A stretch of 41,680 nt of DNA from contig JACNKX010000101.1 in NCBI GenBank assembly GCA_014381825.1, positions 114,553 through 156,232 of the forward strand, in the 5' to 3' direction. Shown here piece after piece: positions 1 through 8,034 of this stretch (the stretch's first letter is position 1; every line of letters begins with the position of its first letter). The notes under the pieces are model-generated. The model was not told the DNA's origin. It did not search any database and worked only from the letters and a program-made list of their open reading frames with translations. The translations under genes were made by a program, and so were the position numbers. This DNA comes from Planctomycetota bacterium. Lineage in GTDB: Bacteria; Planctomycetota; Planctomycetia; Pirellulales; Pirellulaceae.

Positions 1-355
1 TCCGCTCGTCGTAACGTCGACGCAAATACTCGGACAACGTGAACACGTTGAGCTTACGGTAGACCGGCAGAAAGCCGTAACAGAGGACCATCAACCCGGC
101 GATCGCGCCGAGTTCGAAATGACTCTGGGCAAATCCAATGCTAAAACCGATCCCCATCATTCCGACCATATGGTTAGCGCTGACATTGCTGCCATAGATC
201 GAACCGGCAACTCCCCACCACGGGATCTTCTTACCAGCCAAGAAATAATCCTCGGACGTCTCCTCTTTCCTGCCGGCTATCAATCCAACAGCCATCGCGA
301 AGATCAGCGCCGCGAAAAACAAAACCAGGTCGAGAGGTTGAAGGAGATCGCCCAT
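1..355 (-). CDS. Sodium/solute symporter (SSS family), N-terminal part
   Basis: The gene reads leftward from an ATG at 355 and runs off the left edge, leaving about 118 residues. The protein begins MGDLLQPLDLVLFFAALIFA, a hydrophobic first helix, followed by a charged loop with EDYFLAGKKIPWWGVAGS and then SIYGSNVSANHMVGMMG. The pattern of Y/F-L-A-G-K/R, a W-W-x-V-x-G-S segment and a small-residue-rich second helix is typical of the N-terminus of sodium/solute symporters (SGLT fold), inner-membrane carriers for sugars or organic acids. It lies 121 bases downstream of the DUF1080 gene on the same strand, so it may be the last gene of a sugar-use operon and take up the product. The ribosome site is weak (GAAAG about 10 bases ahead). 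The family call is firm; the substrate cannot be read. Confidence 0.85.
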   Translation of the reverse strand, partial: MGDLLQPLDLVLFFAALIFAMAVGLIAGRKEETSEDYFLAGKKIPWWGVAGSIYGSNVSANHMVGMMGIGFSIGFAQSHFELGAIAGLMVLCYGFLPVYRKLNVFTLSEYLRRRYDER

Positions 356-476
356 GGTGATGTTTCTTTCGGGGGTTTCAGTTCGAGAGTTCGATAAACG
401 TGATTCGACGATTATCCGAGGGCGTCAGTGCCACTGTGCTGAAACTGTCGTCGTCAAACTATTCACTTCGTTCGCT

Positions 477-1190
477 TCACTTACTCTTCAGCGGTCGCAT
501 TTTGATGTTCTTGTACCAACAGTCGCTGCCATGGTCCTGGAGTCCAATGTACCCTTTGCGTGGATGGACCTTGTAGGCGATATCGAACTTATGTTGGGAG
601 CCATCGGGGCGCACATTGGGTTCGGTCCATTCGTCCAAATCCATTTGGGTAACGAGATCGCCGTTGAGTGCCACAGAGATTCTGTTGTGGTCGCATGTCA
701 CCACGATGTGATTCCAATCCCCCACGGGCTTCATGGCGTTCTTCGTTGGAGTTACTAGATCATAGATGGCCCCAGTATCATGAAGGCCGTTCGTCTTCGT
801 GTCATCCACTGCGATTTCGATTCCGTTGAAACCGACGTCCTTACCTGGGCGGGGCTGTAGCGGAAACGTGCGAATAAAGATTCCGCTATTGCAATTTGGA
901 CTGATCTTGAAATCGAGAGCGAGTTGGAAGTTGTCCCACACCTTCTCGTGAACCAGCATGTAATCGCATGGATGTGGGTTCAAGCTTCCATCTTGAACGT
1001 GCTTTGAGTGCAGTCGCTGGCTTTTAGGCGTCATCCAACCCGTCGTGGCTGCGCCGTCGAAGAGAAGAATCCAACCTTCGGATCGCTCCTTGTCCGTCAA
1101 CGCATTATCGTCCGCGAGCGCCGCGCCAGCCGACGTGATCGAGAAACCGACGAAGAGTAATCCTGTACAACTGAGTTGACTTAGTCTCAT
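477..1190 (-). CDS. DUF1080 / 3-keto-disaccharide hydrolase-like secreted protein
   Basis: This 237-residue protein starts with a clear signal peptide, MRLSQLSCTGLLFVGFSI, ending near AALA-DD. The mature part has the DUF1080 layout: opening WILLFDGAATTGWM, then FQLALDFKISPNCNSGIFIR, NGIEIAVDD, GDWNHIVVTCDHNRISVALN and a closing YIGLQDHGSDCWYKNIKMR. This is a concanavalin-like beta-sandwich common in planctomycetes; some members hydrolyse 3-keto-glycosides and others are uncharacterised. The start at 1190 overlaps the stop of the upstream oxidoreductase (ATGA), which implies translational coupling; a longer start at 1274 would extend 84 bases into that gene and is less likely because it buries the signal peptide. 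Pairing with an oxidoreductase fits oxidation at C3 of a sugar followed by cleavage, but that is inference. Confidence 0.9.
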   Translation of the reverse strand: MRLSQLSCTGLLFVGFSITSAGAALADDNALTDKERSEGWILLFDGAATTGWMTPKSQRLHSKHVQDGSLNPHPCDYMLVHEKVWDNFQLALDFKISPNCNSGIFIRTFPLQPRPGKDVGFNGIEIAVDDTKTNGLHDTGAIYDLVTPTKNAMKPVGDWNHIVVTCDHNRISVALNGDLVTQMDLDEWTEPNVRPDGSQHKFDIAYKVHPRKGYIGLQDHGSDCWYKNIKMRPLKSK

Positions 1191-2575
1191 AGTGTCCAGC
1201 CTTTTCGATACTCGGTATGAACGAACTGATTCAACTCCGGGGCGTTCTTTACCTTTTGATTTTCGGCATCCCATTCGATCGCGAGCCCAGGCGCTCGTAA
1301 CGACAGCACTCCTAGCAGAACCGTTTCTGTCATTGGGCCGGAGTAGTCAAAGCTGGCCGCCGGCGGTTTGCCGCTCCGGCAAGCTTGCACCCACTCCTCG
1401 TAATGTCCCGGGGATCGTTCCATCGTTTTAGGAACGGCCTTCGTCTGTTCCATCAGCGACGCCGGCAAAAGTTGCGGCATTCCGCCGTGGGCGCCATGGT
1501 ACATCTTCCCCTTGCTGCCGATGTACAGAACTCCGTTGTCAGGTAAACGTTGTCCGGTCGGCAATTCGGAGGGTGCCGGTGGCATGAGTCCGCCGTCGTA
1601 CCAGGTCATTCTTACTGGAGGCAAGTTGCCTCGCGCCGGGAATTCGTAATATATCATCGCGGCGATCGGATAAGTCTCGAAGTTCGGCTTGCTTCCTTCG
1701 AGTACACTGCCGTCTAATGTCGTTCGTGACTCGACGGTGGACGGCGCGCCAAGTTTTAGCGCCCACACAGGATGATCAATGATATGGCAACCCATATCGC
1801 CGAGCGCTCCCGTGCCGAAGTCCCACCAACCACGCCACTTGGTCGGAACGTACGCTGGGTGATAAGGACGTTCGCCGATCGGACCAAGCCACAGATCCCA
1901 ATCCAGTGTTGCAGGAATCGGGAGAGCGTCTTCGGGACGACCAATGCCTTGCTTCCAATGCTTTCCGGCACGATCGGACCAGACGTGAACTTCACGAACC
2001 CCGCCAATTATTCCGGCTTGAATCCATTCGTTCGTCAGTCGTGCGCCTTCGGTGGCATGCCCTTGATTGCCCATCGACGTCATGACCTTGGCGTCCAACG
2101 CAGCTTTCGTGAGCGTGCGGCATTCATGCAGCGTGTGGGTTAACGGCTTTTGAACGTAGACGTGTTTCCCAGCGCGAATGGCTGCCATGGCGGCGACGGC
2201 ATGAATATGATCGGGAGTGCCCACGGTGACGGCGTCGATGTTATTCGCTTCCCTCTCCAGCATGACGCGAAAGTCCTGATAGCGCCGCGCCTTCGGGAAG
2301 GCCTTGAAAGATCCGGCAGCGCGGACATCGTCGACGTCACAAAGGGCCACGATGTTCGTACCTAGCTTGCTGACCGTGGCGATATCACCCCCGCCCATTC
2401 CGCCCGCACCAATTCCCGCAACATTCACACGATCGCTCGGTGCCGTTTGCCCGGGGCCACCCAGCACGTGCCGAGGCACAATGGTAAAACCGAATGCCGT
2501 CGCGGTCGTCGCGGAGAGAAACTTTCGCCGAGACGAAAGTGATGGTTCCTTCGAGAATGGAGCCTGATAATTCAT
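1187..2575 (-). CDS. Tat-exported Gfo/Idh/MocA family oxidoreductase
   Basis: The protein is 462 residues. A twin-arginine signal, SSRRKFLSATTATAFGF (about 14-30), is followed by a Rossmann fold beginning VNVAGIGAGGMGGGD (51-64), the NAD(P)-binding region. QKP at 142-144 takes the place of the usual EKP, and the catalytic-type D260 and H264 lie in GDMGCHIIDH. Family members oxidise or reduce sugar and inositol hydroxyls with a tightly bound nicotinamide; a Tat signal means a folded, cofactor-loaded enzyme is exported, a habit common in planctomycetes. I chose the ATG at 2575 because AAAGGAAT lies about 10 bases upstream; an ATG at 2617 has no such site. The gene is the first of a minus-strand unit, with a 4-base overlap into the DUF1080 gene. 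Its substrate is unknown. Confidence 0.92.
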   Translation of the reverse strand: MNYQAPFSKEPSLSSRRKFLSATTATAFGFTIVPRHVLGGPGQTAPSDRVNVAGIGAGGMGGGDIATVSKLGTNIVALCDVDDVRAAGSFKAFPKARRYQDFRVMLEREANNIDAVTVGTPDHIHAVAAMAAIRAGKHVYVQKPLTHTLHECRTLTKAALDAKVMTSMGNQGHATEGARLTNEWIQAGIIGGVREVHVWSDRAGKHWKQGIGRPEDALPIPATLDWDLWLGPIGERPYHPAYVPTKWRGWWDFGTGALGDMGCHIIDHPVWALKLGAPSTVESRTTLDGSVLEGSKPNFETYPIAAMIYYEFPARGNLPPVRMTWYDGGLMPPAPSELPTGQRLPDNGVLYIGSKGKMYHGAHGGMPQLLPASLMEQTKAVPKTMERSPGHYEEWVQACRSGKPPAASFDYSGPMTETVLLGVLSLRAPGLAIEWDAENQKVKNAPELNQFVHTEYRKGWTL

Positions 2576-2960
2576 GGCGTCGATTCCTTTGTTCTGAAAG
2601 AGATTCAGTCGGCGCAATTTTTCGTCGCATTGTCGCTACTCAGTCCCACGTCGACAACCATCGCGCGTCTAAAGCTTCAGGTTCTGAGAATTCGACGCAA
2701 ATGCAACAGATGGGCGATCGCCACTCTGCCCAAGCCTCCGGTTCGCACGCGGGTCGCGACCCAACCACAGGGCTCATCTACTGGCGACGCGGACAGTTTG
2801 TTTGCAGTCATGTTTGCAGGAACACCTGCCGTTGCATGTCAGCAGGTGACAGTAGTTGACAACACGCCGTCAATAGATGTGATCGCTGCTCCGCTGCGCA
2901 AACCCGTTCGTGGTGTGGGGTTTGTCACCGATTGTCAGTCGGTGGCGATGACTGACAAAG

Positions 2961-2985
2961 TACGCCCGACAGGTTTCGAACCTGT
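2961..2985 (-). other. tRNA 3'-end-like fragment (T-arm plus acceptor strand)
   Basis: On the minus strand ACAGG, a 7-base loop TTCGAAA and CCTGT form a perfect T-arm with the conserved TTC-A loop, followed directly by CGGGCGTA, which looks like a 3' acceptor strand and discriminator. No matching 5' acceptor strand (ACGCCCG) is seen within 100 bases upstream and no D-arm or anticodon arm can be folded, so this is not a complete tRNA. Such fragments are typical of attachment sites left by integrases that target tRNA 3' ends. Confidence 0.5.
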
Positions 2986-3463
2986 AGCCCTCGGTTCCGA
3001 AGTTCCAGACAACACGAAGGTGTATACCCACGAGGCCTGACTGCGGCGGTTGTAAACCATTGTCTGGAAGTAGCTTCCGGAATCGCACGTTGGACCGAGT
3101 GGGATACGCCTGAGTGTTGCAAAGGCCCGTTCTCAAGGCAGAGTGGAGAACATTATGGAGAACGCGAATTCTCTCGTTTGAATCGAATAGCCATCGTTTT
3201 CAAGGGTGACACATTGTCCTGACCACGTCTAAGGAGCTGCCATTCGATTTCGCAAGGTTCTGCGGACGCGATGCCCAGAATGGCTAGACAGTTCCGTGCA
3301 TCGCTCGCTTGACATTGGCACGCCGATGGGTAGCCAAGTCCGGGTAGACAGTGAATGCGATAGGGGAGTGGCATTGACTCAGCCGCCAAATTGTTGCTTC
3401 GTGTCGTGTCAAGGAATGCGAGACGATGATTCGCCATGAGCGGCAATGCCGATCTATGCGTGA

Positions 3464-3733
3464 GTGTTATCGTCAATGCAGTCTTCACTGCTATTCTTTC
3501 ACCCAGTGGCAACAACGTCTTTGGATGCAACGGCGAAGACGGCGGCGGCCTGCGAATCCGCGTCGCAGCACGTGGTGCCCGCCGAGGCGATCGTGATGGA
3601 AACCAACATGCTGCGGTTTCCGATGTTCTACTTGGCCAAGAGGGGACGCAACACCGTCGATGCTTTGCAGGTTAGCGCCGTGGAGCTGAGAACAACCGAC
3701 TCGCTGGTTACCGCAAAACATCGTTTCGACCTA
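3464..3733 (+). pseudogene. Possible decayed gene fragment (replication-initiator-like motif)
   Basis: A plus-strand frame contains VMETNMLRFPMFYLAKRG followed by NTVDALQVSAVEL. A motif of the kind E-x-N-x-L-x-x-P-x-F/L-x-L-x-x-K/R-G occurs near the start of replication-initiator-like proteins seen in planctomycete genomes; this resemblance is from memory and weak. The frame then runs into the antisense of the kinase C-terminus, so any real gene would be truncated near 3733. There is no good ribosome site before 3464. It may equally be a chance open frame in GC-rich DNA. Confidence 0.25.
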
Positions 3734-3735
3734 AT

Positions 3736-5787
3736 TCAATCTGCCAAAGCTTCGCCGTTTTGCTGGGGCTGGTGGCCCTGGAGTATCTCCAAGATTTGCT
3801 CGGCACTCACTGGTTTGGCAAGATGAAAATCGAAACCCGCCTGGGACGATTCCCGAAGATCGTCTTCACTGCAGTACCCCGATACGGCCACTAGCAGCGT
3901 TGCGTCGCTACCAGGCAATGATCGAAGTTGACGAGCAACGTCGTAGCCATTTAGTCCCGGCATGCCGATGTCGACGAGCATCACGTGCGGCTTGCAAGCT
4001 CCAGCCTTTACGATCGCCGCCGCACCGTTGAATGCCATGTACACTTCGTAACCGAGTGTACTCAGCAAGGCTTGCATCGATTCCGCCGCTTCCGGTAGGT
4101 CGTCCACAACAAGGACCCGCAAGCCCCCGGCGGCTTCCGCTGAGAGTAGAGATTCGACCGATGTTGTCTGGACTTCACGCAAAGATCCCAGCGGAAGACA
4201 CACCGTGAATTCGCACCCGAGTCCTTCACCCGCGCTTTCAACAGTGATCGTCCCACCGTGCTGCTGAACGATGCGGCGTGCCAACGTCAAGCCAATTCCC
4301 AATCCACCGGACGACCGATCGAGACCACGTTTCGATTGCACAAACAAGTCGAACACATAGGGAATGTCCTCAGCCGAGATGCCTTCGCCGTTGTCACGAA
4401 TGCGGATCATCAGATTCGAATCCTCAACGGAGGTCGATAATTCGATCCGACCATTAATTGGCGTGTAGCGGACTGCATTGCTGAGCAAGTTCGAAACGAC
4501 TTGCACCAATCGAGTAGGGTCGGCAAGCAAGTGAATCGCCTCATTCGGCAATGCCACGGACAACATCTGCTCCTTTTCCTTGCACGCTGAACGCACCAAC
4601 GCAACTGCGTCGCCGATAATGTCGGCGAGGTCCACTTCGGCTTTCTTGAGTACTATCTTGCCACAAGTTATGCGAGAGACGTCTAACAAGTCATCGACGA
4701 GTCGGACGAGGTGCTCAACTTGCTTGTGGATCATCGTTCGAGCGTTGACGATCGTCGGATTGTCGAGTTCTTCCAGAGCCATGACGTCGATCGCGGTCCG
4801 AATCGGTGCCAACGGATTTCGCAGCTCGTGGGCGAGCATCGCGAGGAATTCATCCTTGCGCTGATTTGAGTGCAAGAGAGCCTGTTCGGCTTGTTTGAAC
4901 GCAGTCACGTCCAGCATCGCACCAAGGATACGGGTGCCCTTTCCGTTCAAATCGCGTGTGATGTGCGCCGAATCTAGCACGTTGATATATGTCTCGTCCT
5001 CTCCCTGAAACCGATATTCAACGTGCCACCGCGTAACCGTTCCTTCGATCGTATCGCGAAATGATTGCACGACTCGCTCGCGATCTTCTGGGTGAATTCG
5101 ATCGATCCACCAATCCCACGACTCCGCTTCGTTATCAGGTCGAACGCCAAATATATCGTTGTATTGTTCGTTCCACCAAATTCCACCATCCACCAAATTA
5201 CAGTCCCAAACACCGACACGAGTAGCTTGAACGACAAGCGAGAGCCTCTCTTCGTTCGTTCGCATCTCTTCGTCAGCCTTCTCACGATCGGCAATCTCAG
5301 CGCGCAGCGATTCGTTAGCCTGCATCAACCCAGCCGACCGTTCCCGCACACGTCGCTCAAGCGACTCTTCTGCCCGCTTGCGATCTGTAATTTCAAGCGA
5401 GACCAAGAGAACACTCTCATCGCCATCGGGGACAACACGCGTTTCAAACTCCGTGAAGCGCGTCTCGGTCCGAATGCTAAAACCGAACACCTGCATCGCG
5501 TTGTTTGCGAGCGCAATCGCGATGACGTTGTTACACTGCTCGGCGACCTCTTTCGGAAACAGTTCGCTCAGTCGCCGTCCCATCAACCGATCGAGGTCTA
5601 AGCATGGGGCTAGATCGGTCCCGTGAACGAACTCCGTAAAGAAGCCATTTCGGTCGACCCGACAAACCAAGTCGGGCAGCGCGGCGGCCAGATCGCTGAA
5701 GTCAACTCTTTTATCATCCGATAGCAGGGTTGAGTCGTTTTGTCCCTTAGACGAACGCGGGACGGTCCCGTTCTCCGAACTGTTCAT
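3736..5787 (-). CDS. Hybrid sensor histidine kinase (PAS-PAS-HisKA-HATPase-REC)
   Basis: This protein of about 683 residues has no membrane segment, so it is probably cytoplasmic. In order: a PAS-like domain (about 35-135, opening LAAALPDLVCRVDRNGFF), a coiled linker (138-180), a second PAS with PAC (about 180-300, including WWIDRIHPEDRERVV), a HisKA domain with the phospho-accepting His near residue 320 in FLAMLAHELRNPLAPIR, an HATPase domain with N-box LVQVVSNLLSNAVRYTP, G1 IRDNGEGIS and G2 GGLGIGLTLARRI, and a C-terminal receiver with DD in VLVVDDLPEA, Asp near 606 in MLVDIGMPGLNGYD and Lys near 658 in HLAKPVS. All catalytic residues are present. It would autophosphorylate and pass phosphate to its own receiver. 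No output regulator is adjacent, so the target is unknown. A GTG at 5796, three codons upstream, is an alternative start. Confidence 0.93.
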   Translation of the reverse strand: MNSSENGTVPRSSKGQNDSTLLSDDKRVDFSDLAAALPDLVCRVDRNGFFTEFVHGTDLAPCLDLDRLMGRRLSELFPKEVAEQCNNVIAIALANNAMQVFGFSIRTETRFTEFETRVVPDGDESVLLVSLEITDRKRAEESLERRVRERSAGLMQANESLRAEIADREKADEEMRTNEERLSLVVQATRVGVWDCNLVDGGIWWNEQYNDIFGVRPDNEAESWDWWIDRIHPEDRERVVQSFRDTIEGTVTRWHVEYRFQGEDETYINVLDSAHITRDLNGKGTRILGAMLDVTAFKQAEQALLHSNQRKDEFLAMLAHELRNPLAPIRTAIDVMALEELDNPTIVNARTMIHKQVEHLVRLVDDLLDVSRITCGKIVLKKAEVDLADIIGDAVALVRSACKEKEQMLSVALPNEAIHLLADPTRLVQVVSNLLSNAVRYTPINGRIELSTSVEDSNLMIRIRDNGEGISAEDIPYVFDLFVQSKRGLDRSSGGLGIGLTLARRIVQQHGGTITVESAGEGLGCEFTVCLPLGSLREVQTTSVESLLSAEAAGGLRVLVVDDLPEAAESMQALLSTLGYEVYMAFNGAAAIVKAGACKPHVMLVDIGMPGLNGYDVARQLRSLPGSDATLLVAVSGYCSEDDLRESSQAGFDFHLAKPVSAEQILEILQGHQPQQNGEALAD

Positions 5788-5950
5788 GGCTGTCACTCAG
5801 TGGCGTCGGTTAGTTAGCCTCTGGGATAACCATAACTTGCTCGCAATGTATCGGCCATGACTGCTCAAGAAACTCTGCGCGTGGCAACCCCTTCTATGGA
5901 GCGCCTATTGGTATCGCCGCCGGGGTTTCCGGGGAGCTGAATGCGCAACG

Positions 5951-5984
5951 AAAAAAGGACCCACAGCGAATCGCTGCAAGTCCT
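5951..5984 (-). terminator. Rho-independent terminator of tRNA-Leu
   Basis: On the minus strand, downstream of the tRNA, AGGAC then TT then GCAGCG pairs across a short loop with CGCTGT, GG and GTCCT, followed at once by six T residues. Stem plus T tract is the classic intrinsic terminator form, and it ends the tRNA transcript 12 bases past the tRNA 3' end. Confidence 0.8.
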
Positions 5985-5995
5985 CTTCACCGGAG

Positions 5996-6079
<84 letters not shown>

Positions 6080-6090
6080 GGGGCTCGTTT

Positions 6091-6119
6091 TTTATAGGGT
6101 GCGATTCCCGTTCATTCAA
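6091..6119 (-). promoter_or_regulatory. Sigma-70 promoter of tRNA-Leu
   Basis: On the minus strand TTGAAT (6119-6114) and TATAAA (6096-6091) are separated by exactly 17 bases. The -10 box ends 11 bases before the tRNA, giving a leader of about five bases, as expected for a single tRNA gene. Confidence 0.75.
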
Positions 6120-6129
6120 GGGGCCGCAG

Positions 6130-7902
6130 TCATCGTGTTGCGGCTCCTTTCTGCTTGCGGGTCGCCGAGATGTATTCTTCGACGTTTTCACTCAAAACGC
6201 TTAACGGAATCGCCCCGCTTCCGAGAACGACTTCATGAAACTCGCGAATGTCGAAGGCATCGCCCAATGCGGCCTCGGATTTTGCCCGCAGTTCGCGAAT
6301 CTTCAACTCGCCTGTCTTATAAGCCAATGCTTGGCCCGGCCAAGAAATGTAACGATCAACTTCCGCTTCGATGTTGTGCATCGACAGCCCCGTGTTGGCG
6401 GCCATGAAGTCGATCGCCTGTTTGCGAGTCCAACCGAAATAGTGCATCCCCGTGTCGACCACCAATCGACAAGCTCGCCAATTCTCATACGTCAAGCGAC
6501 CAAAGTCGCTGTAAGGATCTTCGTAGAATCCAACTTCCAACCCCAGTCGCTCGGCGTACAACGCCCATCCCTCGATGAACGCCGTGATCGGCGAGAAACG
6601 ACGGAATTGCGGCATGCCGGTCAGCTCTTGTTGTAAGGCGAGTTGTAAATGATGTCCAGGAACGGCTTCGTGGAGCGACAGCGCCTCGATGCCATAAAGC
6701 GGCCGCGACTTCAAGTTGTAAGTGTTGACGTAGTAGAACCCTGCTTGGGACCCGTCGCCGGCCGGTTGCTGATAGTAAGCGGTCGTCGTTTTTGGGGCGA
6801 TGTAAGCCGGGACTTCGCGAATCCCATACGGAGTTCGCGGCAGCGTCTTGAATAGTTTTGGCAGTTGGCCATCCATCTTTTTCAAAACGAATGCCGTCTC
6901 CTTCATCAATTGCTCGGGTGTTTCGGCGTAAAACCTTGCATCATTTCGTAGATGCTCGACAAACCCAGCGAAGTCGCCATCGAATTCCACCCGTTTGATG
7001 ATCTCGTCCATCTCGGCGCGAATCCGTTTGACTTCGCGATGACCGGTCGCGTGAACTTCGTCCGGTGTGACGTCGAGCGTCGTAAACAATCGAACACGAT
7101 GCCGGTAATACTCGCGACCGTTGGGCAGAGCGGAAGCGGCGATCGAACCGCGGCAATTGGGAACGTATTCGTCCTGCATGAACTTCAGGAACTTTTGATA
7201 GCTTGGCACAACATGCTCGACAATCGCGGAGCGACCAGCGTCTCGCAAGATCTTGCGCTGATCTTCCCCCACGCGATCAGGAAAGTCTTTGAACGCATCG
7301 TACAGCAGGCTCTTTGTCGGATCATCGACGATGTGGGCGGTGATGGAATCCTTGTATCCTTCGAGGACAACTGCCGGCAGCACCAACCCCTTATCGATGC
7401 CAACTCGCATCAGTTGGATGTTCTCGTCGGTGACTCGTGAAAACTCTCGAAGTCGCGCCGTGTAGTTTTCATAGTCCTTTGCCGTTTTAAGCGGCACTTG
7501 CTGAGGCAGTTCAGGAAACGAAATATGGAAGCCCCAGCGGTTGGAAATCGGAATCAAATACATCTCGAATTCTGCCTCGGCGATGTCGTTGCCGAGAATG
7601 CGTCCAAATATGTCGTAATTGATCCGATCGGACTTGCTTAGAGTTCCTCGCTCAATTCCGTTCCACCGTCCCTGGAATTCTCGCTGTTTCGCCAGACGCC
7701 GCTGTTGATCGGTGATCGATTCGCGGGACAGCTTGTCATTGAAGCGATGGTCTCCGACGCGCGTGGCAAACGTCGGGTATTCCTGCAAGCCAAACTCCCA
7801 CGATTCATCGAGCAAGCTCTTCAACTCGCCGGAATCTTGCCCAGACGCTTCGGCAGAAATCATTGCAACGAGAAGGAACAGTGTCGCGAACAAAGAGCGC
7901 AT
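6130..7902 (-). CDS. DUF885 family secreted putative metallopeptidase
   Basis: The protein is 590 residues with a signal peptide MRSLFATLFLLVAMISAEAS. The mature part is the all-helical DUF885 domain, about 570 residues as usual. Its signature is present: LSLHEAVPGHHLQLAL, with HEAVPGHH at about 411-418, a zinc-peptidase-like HExxx-GHH, and FIEGWALYAERLG about 30 residues later carrying the likely third ligand Glu. Family members are thought to be zinc peptidases or carboxypeptidases, but few have been tested. The start at 7902 is preceded by AGGTGACCTCC; an in-frame start at 7938 would hide the signal peptide. It is divergent from the deacylase-dipeptidase fusion across 132 bases, so both may share control and act on extracytoplasmic peptides. 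Confidence 0.9.
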   Translation of the reverse strand: MRSLFATLFLLVAMISAEASGQDSGELKSLLDESWEFGLQEYPTFATRVGDHRFNDKLSRESITDQQRRLAKQREFQGRWNGIERGTLSKSDRINYDIFGRILGNDIAEAEFEMYLIPISNRWGFHISFPELPQQVPLKTAKDYENYTARLREFSRVTDENIQLMRVGIDKGLVLPAVVLEGYKDSITAHIVDDPTKSLLYDAFKDFPDRVGEDQRKILRDAGRSAIVEHVVPSYQKFLKFMQDEYVPNCRGSIAASALPNGREYYRHRVRLFTTLDVTPDEVHATGHREVKRIRAEMDEIIKRVEFDGDFAGFVEHLRNDARFYAETPEQLMKETAFVLKKMDGQLPKLFKTLPRTPYGIREVPAYIAPKTTTAYYQQPAGDGSQAGFYYVNTYNLKSRPLYGIEALSLHEAVPGHHLQLALQQELTGMPQFRRFSPITAFIEGWALYAERLGLEVGFYEDPYSDFGRLTYENWRACRLVVDTGMHYFGWTRKQAIDFMAANTGLSMHNIEAEVDRYISWPGQALAYKTGELKIRELRAKSEAALGDAFDIREFHEVVLGSGAIPLSVLSENVEEYISATRKQKGAATR

Positions 7903-7940
7903 GGAGGTCACCTGCGAAGGAGTTAAGGAACTGCTCAAGA

Positions 7941-7969
7941 TTGAATTCGGACCAGGATAGTGTTATTCC
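7941..7969 (+). promoter_or_regulatory. Candidate promoter for the deacylase-dipeptidase gene
   Basis: TTGAAT at 7941 and TATTCC at 7964 are spaced by 17 bases, 66 bases ahead of the chosen start codon. The -10 box matches consensus only partly; a TATAAA at 7984-7989 is another possible -10 but lacks a good -35. Both are sequence matches only. Confidence 0.35.
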
Positions 7970-8034
7970 CCGAAACGTTCCACTATAAAGCTCAAAGCAA
8001 CTGCCAGCGTGAATCGAAACCGTGGAGAATCCTC

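Larger units (their letters stand above)
2576..3735. other. Gene-poor region with possible mobile-element remnants
   Basis: About 1.16 kb separates the oxidoreductase start from the kinase stop and holds no convincing intact gene. It contains a tRNA 3'-end-like motif at 2961-2985, an inverted repeat CACCTGC/GCAGGTG at 2823-2829 and 2842-2848 with a 12-base loop, and a plus-strand reading frame from 3464 with a protein-like segment. A plus-strand frame ending at 3040 reads antisense through the tRNA-like motif and so ends with RPTGFEPV. The simplest reading is a decayed integration site, but nothing here is intact enough to name. Confidence 0.5.

Noticed and set aside
354-758. Plus-strand frame of 134 codons
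   Set aside because: It is antisense to the DUF1080 gene, which has a signal peptide and a full domain; the plus frame has no protein-like content.
2630-3040. Plus-strand frame of 136 codons ending in RPTGFEPV
   Set aside because: No ribosome site, no recognisable domain, and its end is the antisense of a tRNA-like motif; kept only as part of the scar description.
6123-6144. GCCGCA/TGCGGC inverted repeat at the end of the DUF885 gene as a terminator
   Set aside because: The stem overlaps the stop codon and no T tract follows on the minus strand.
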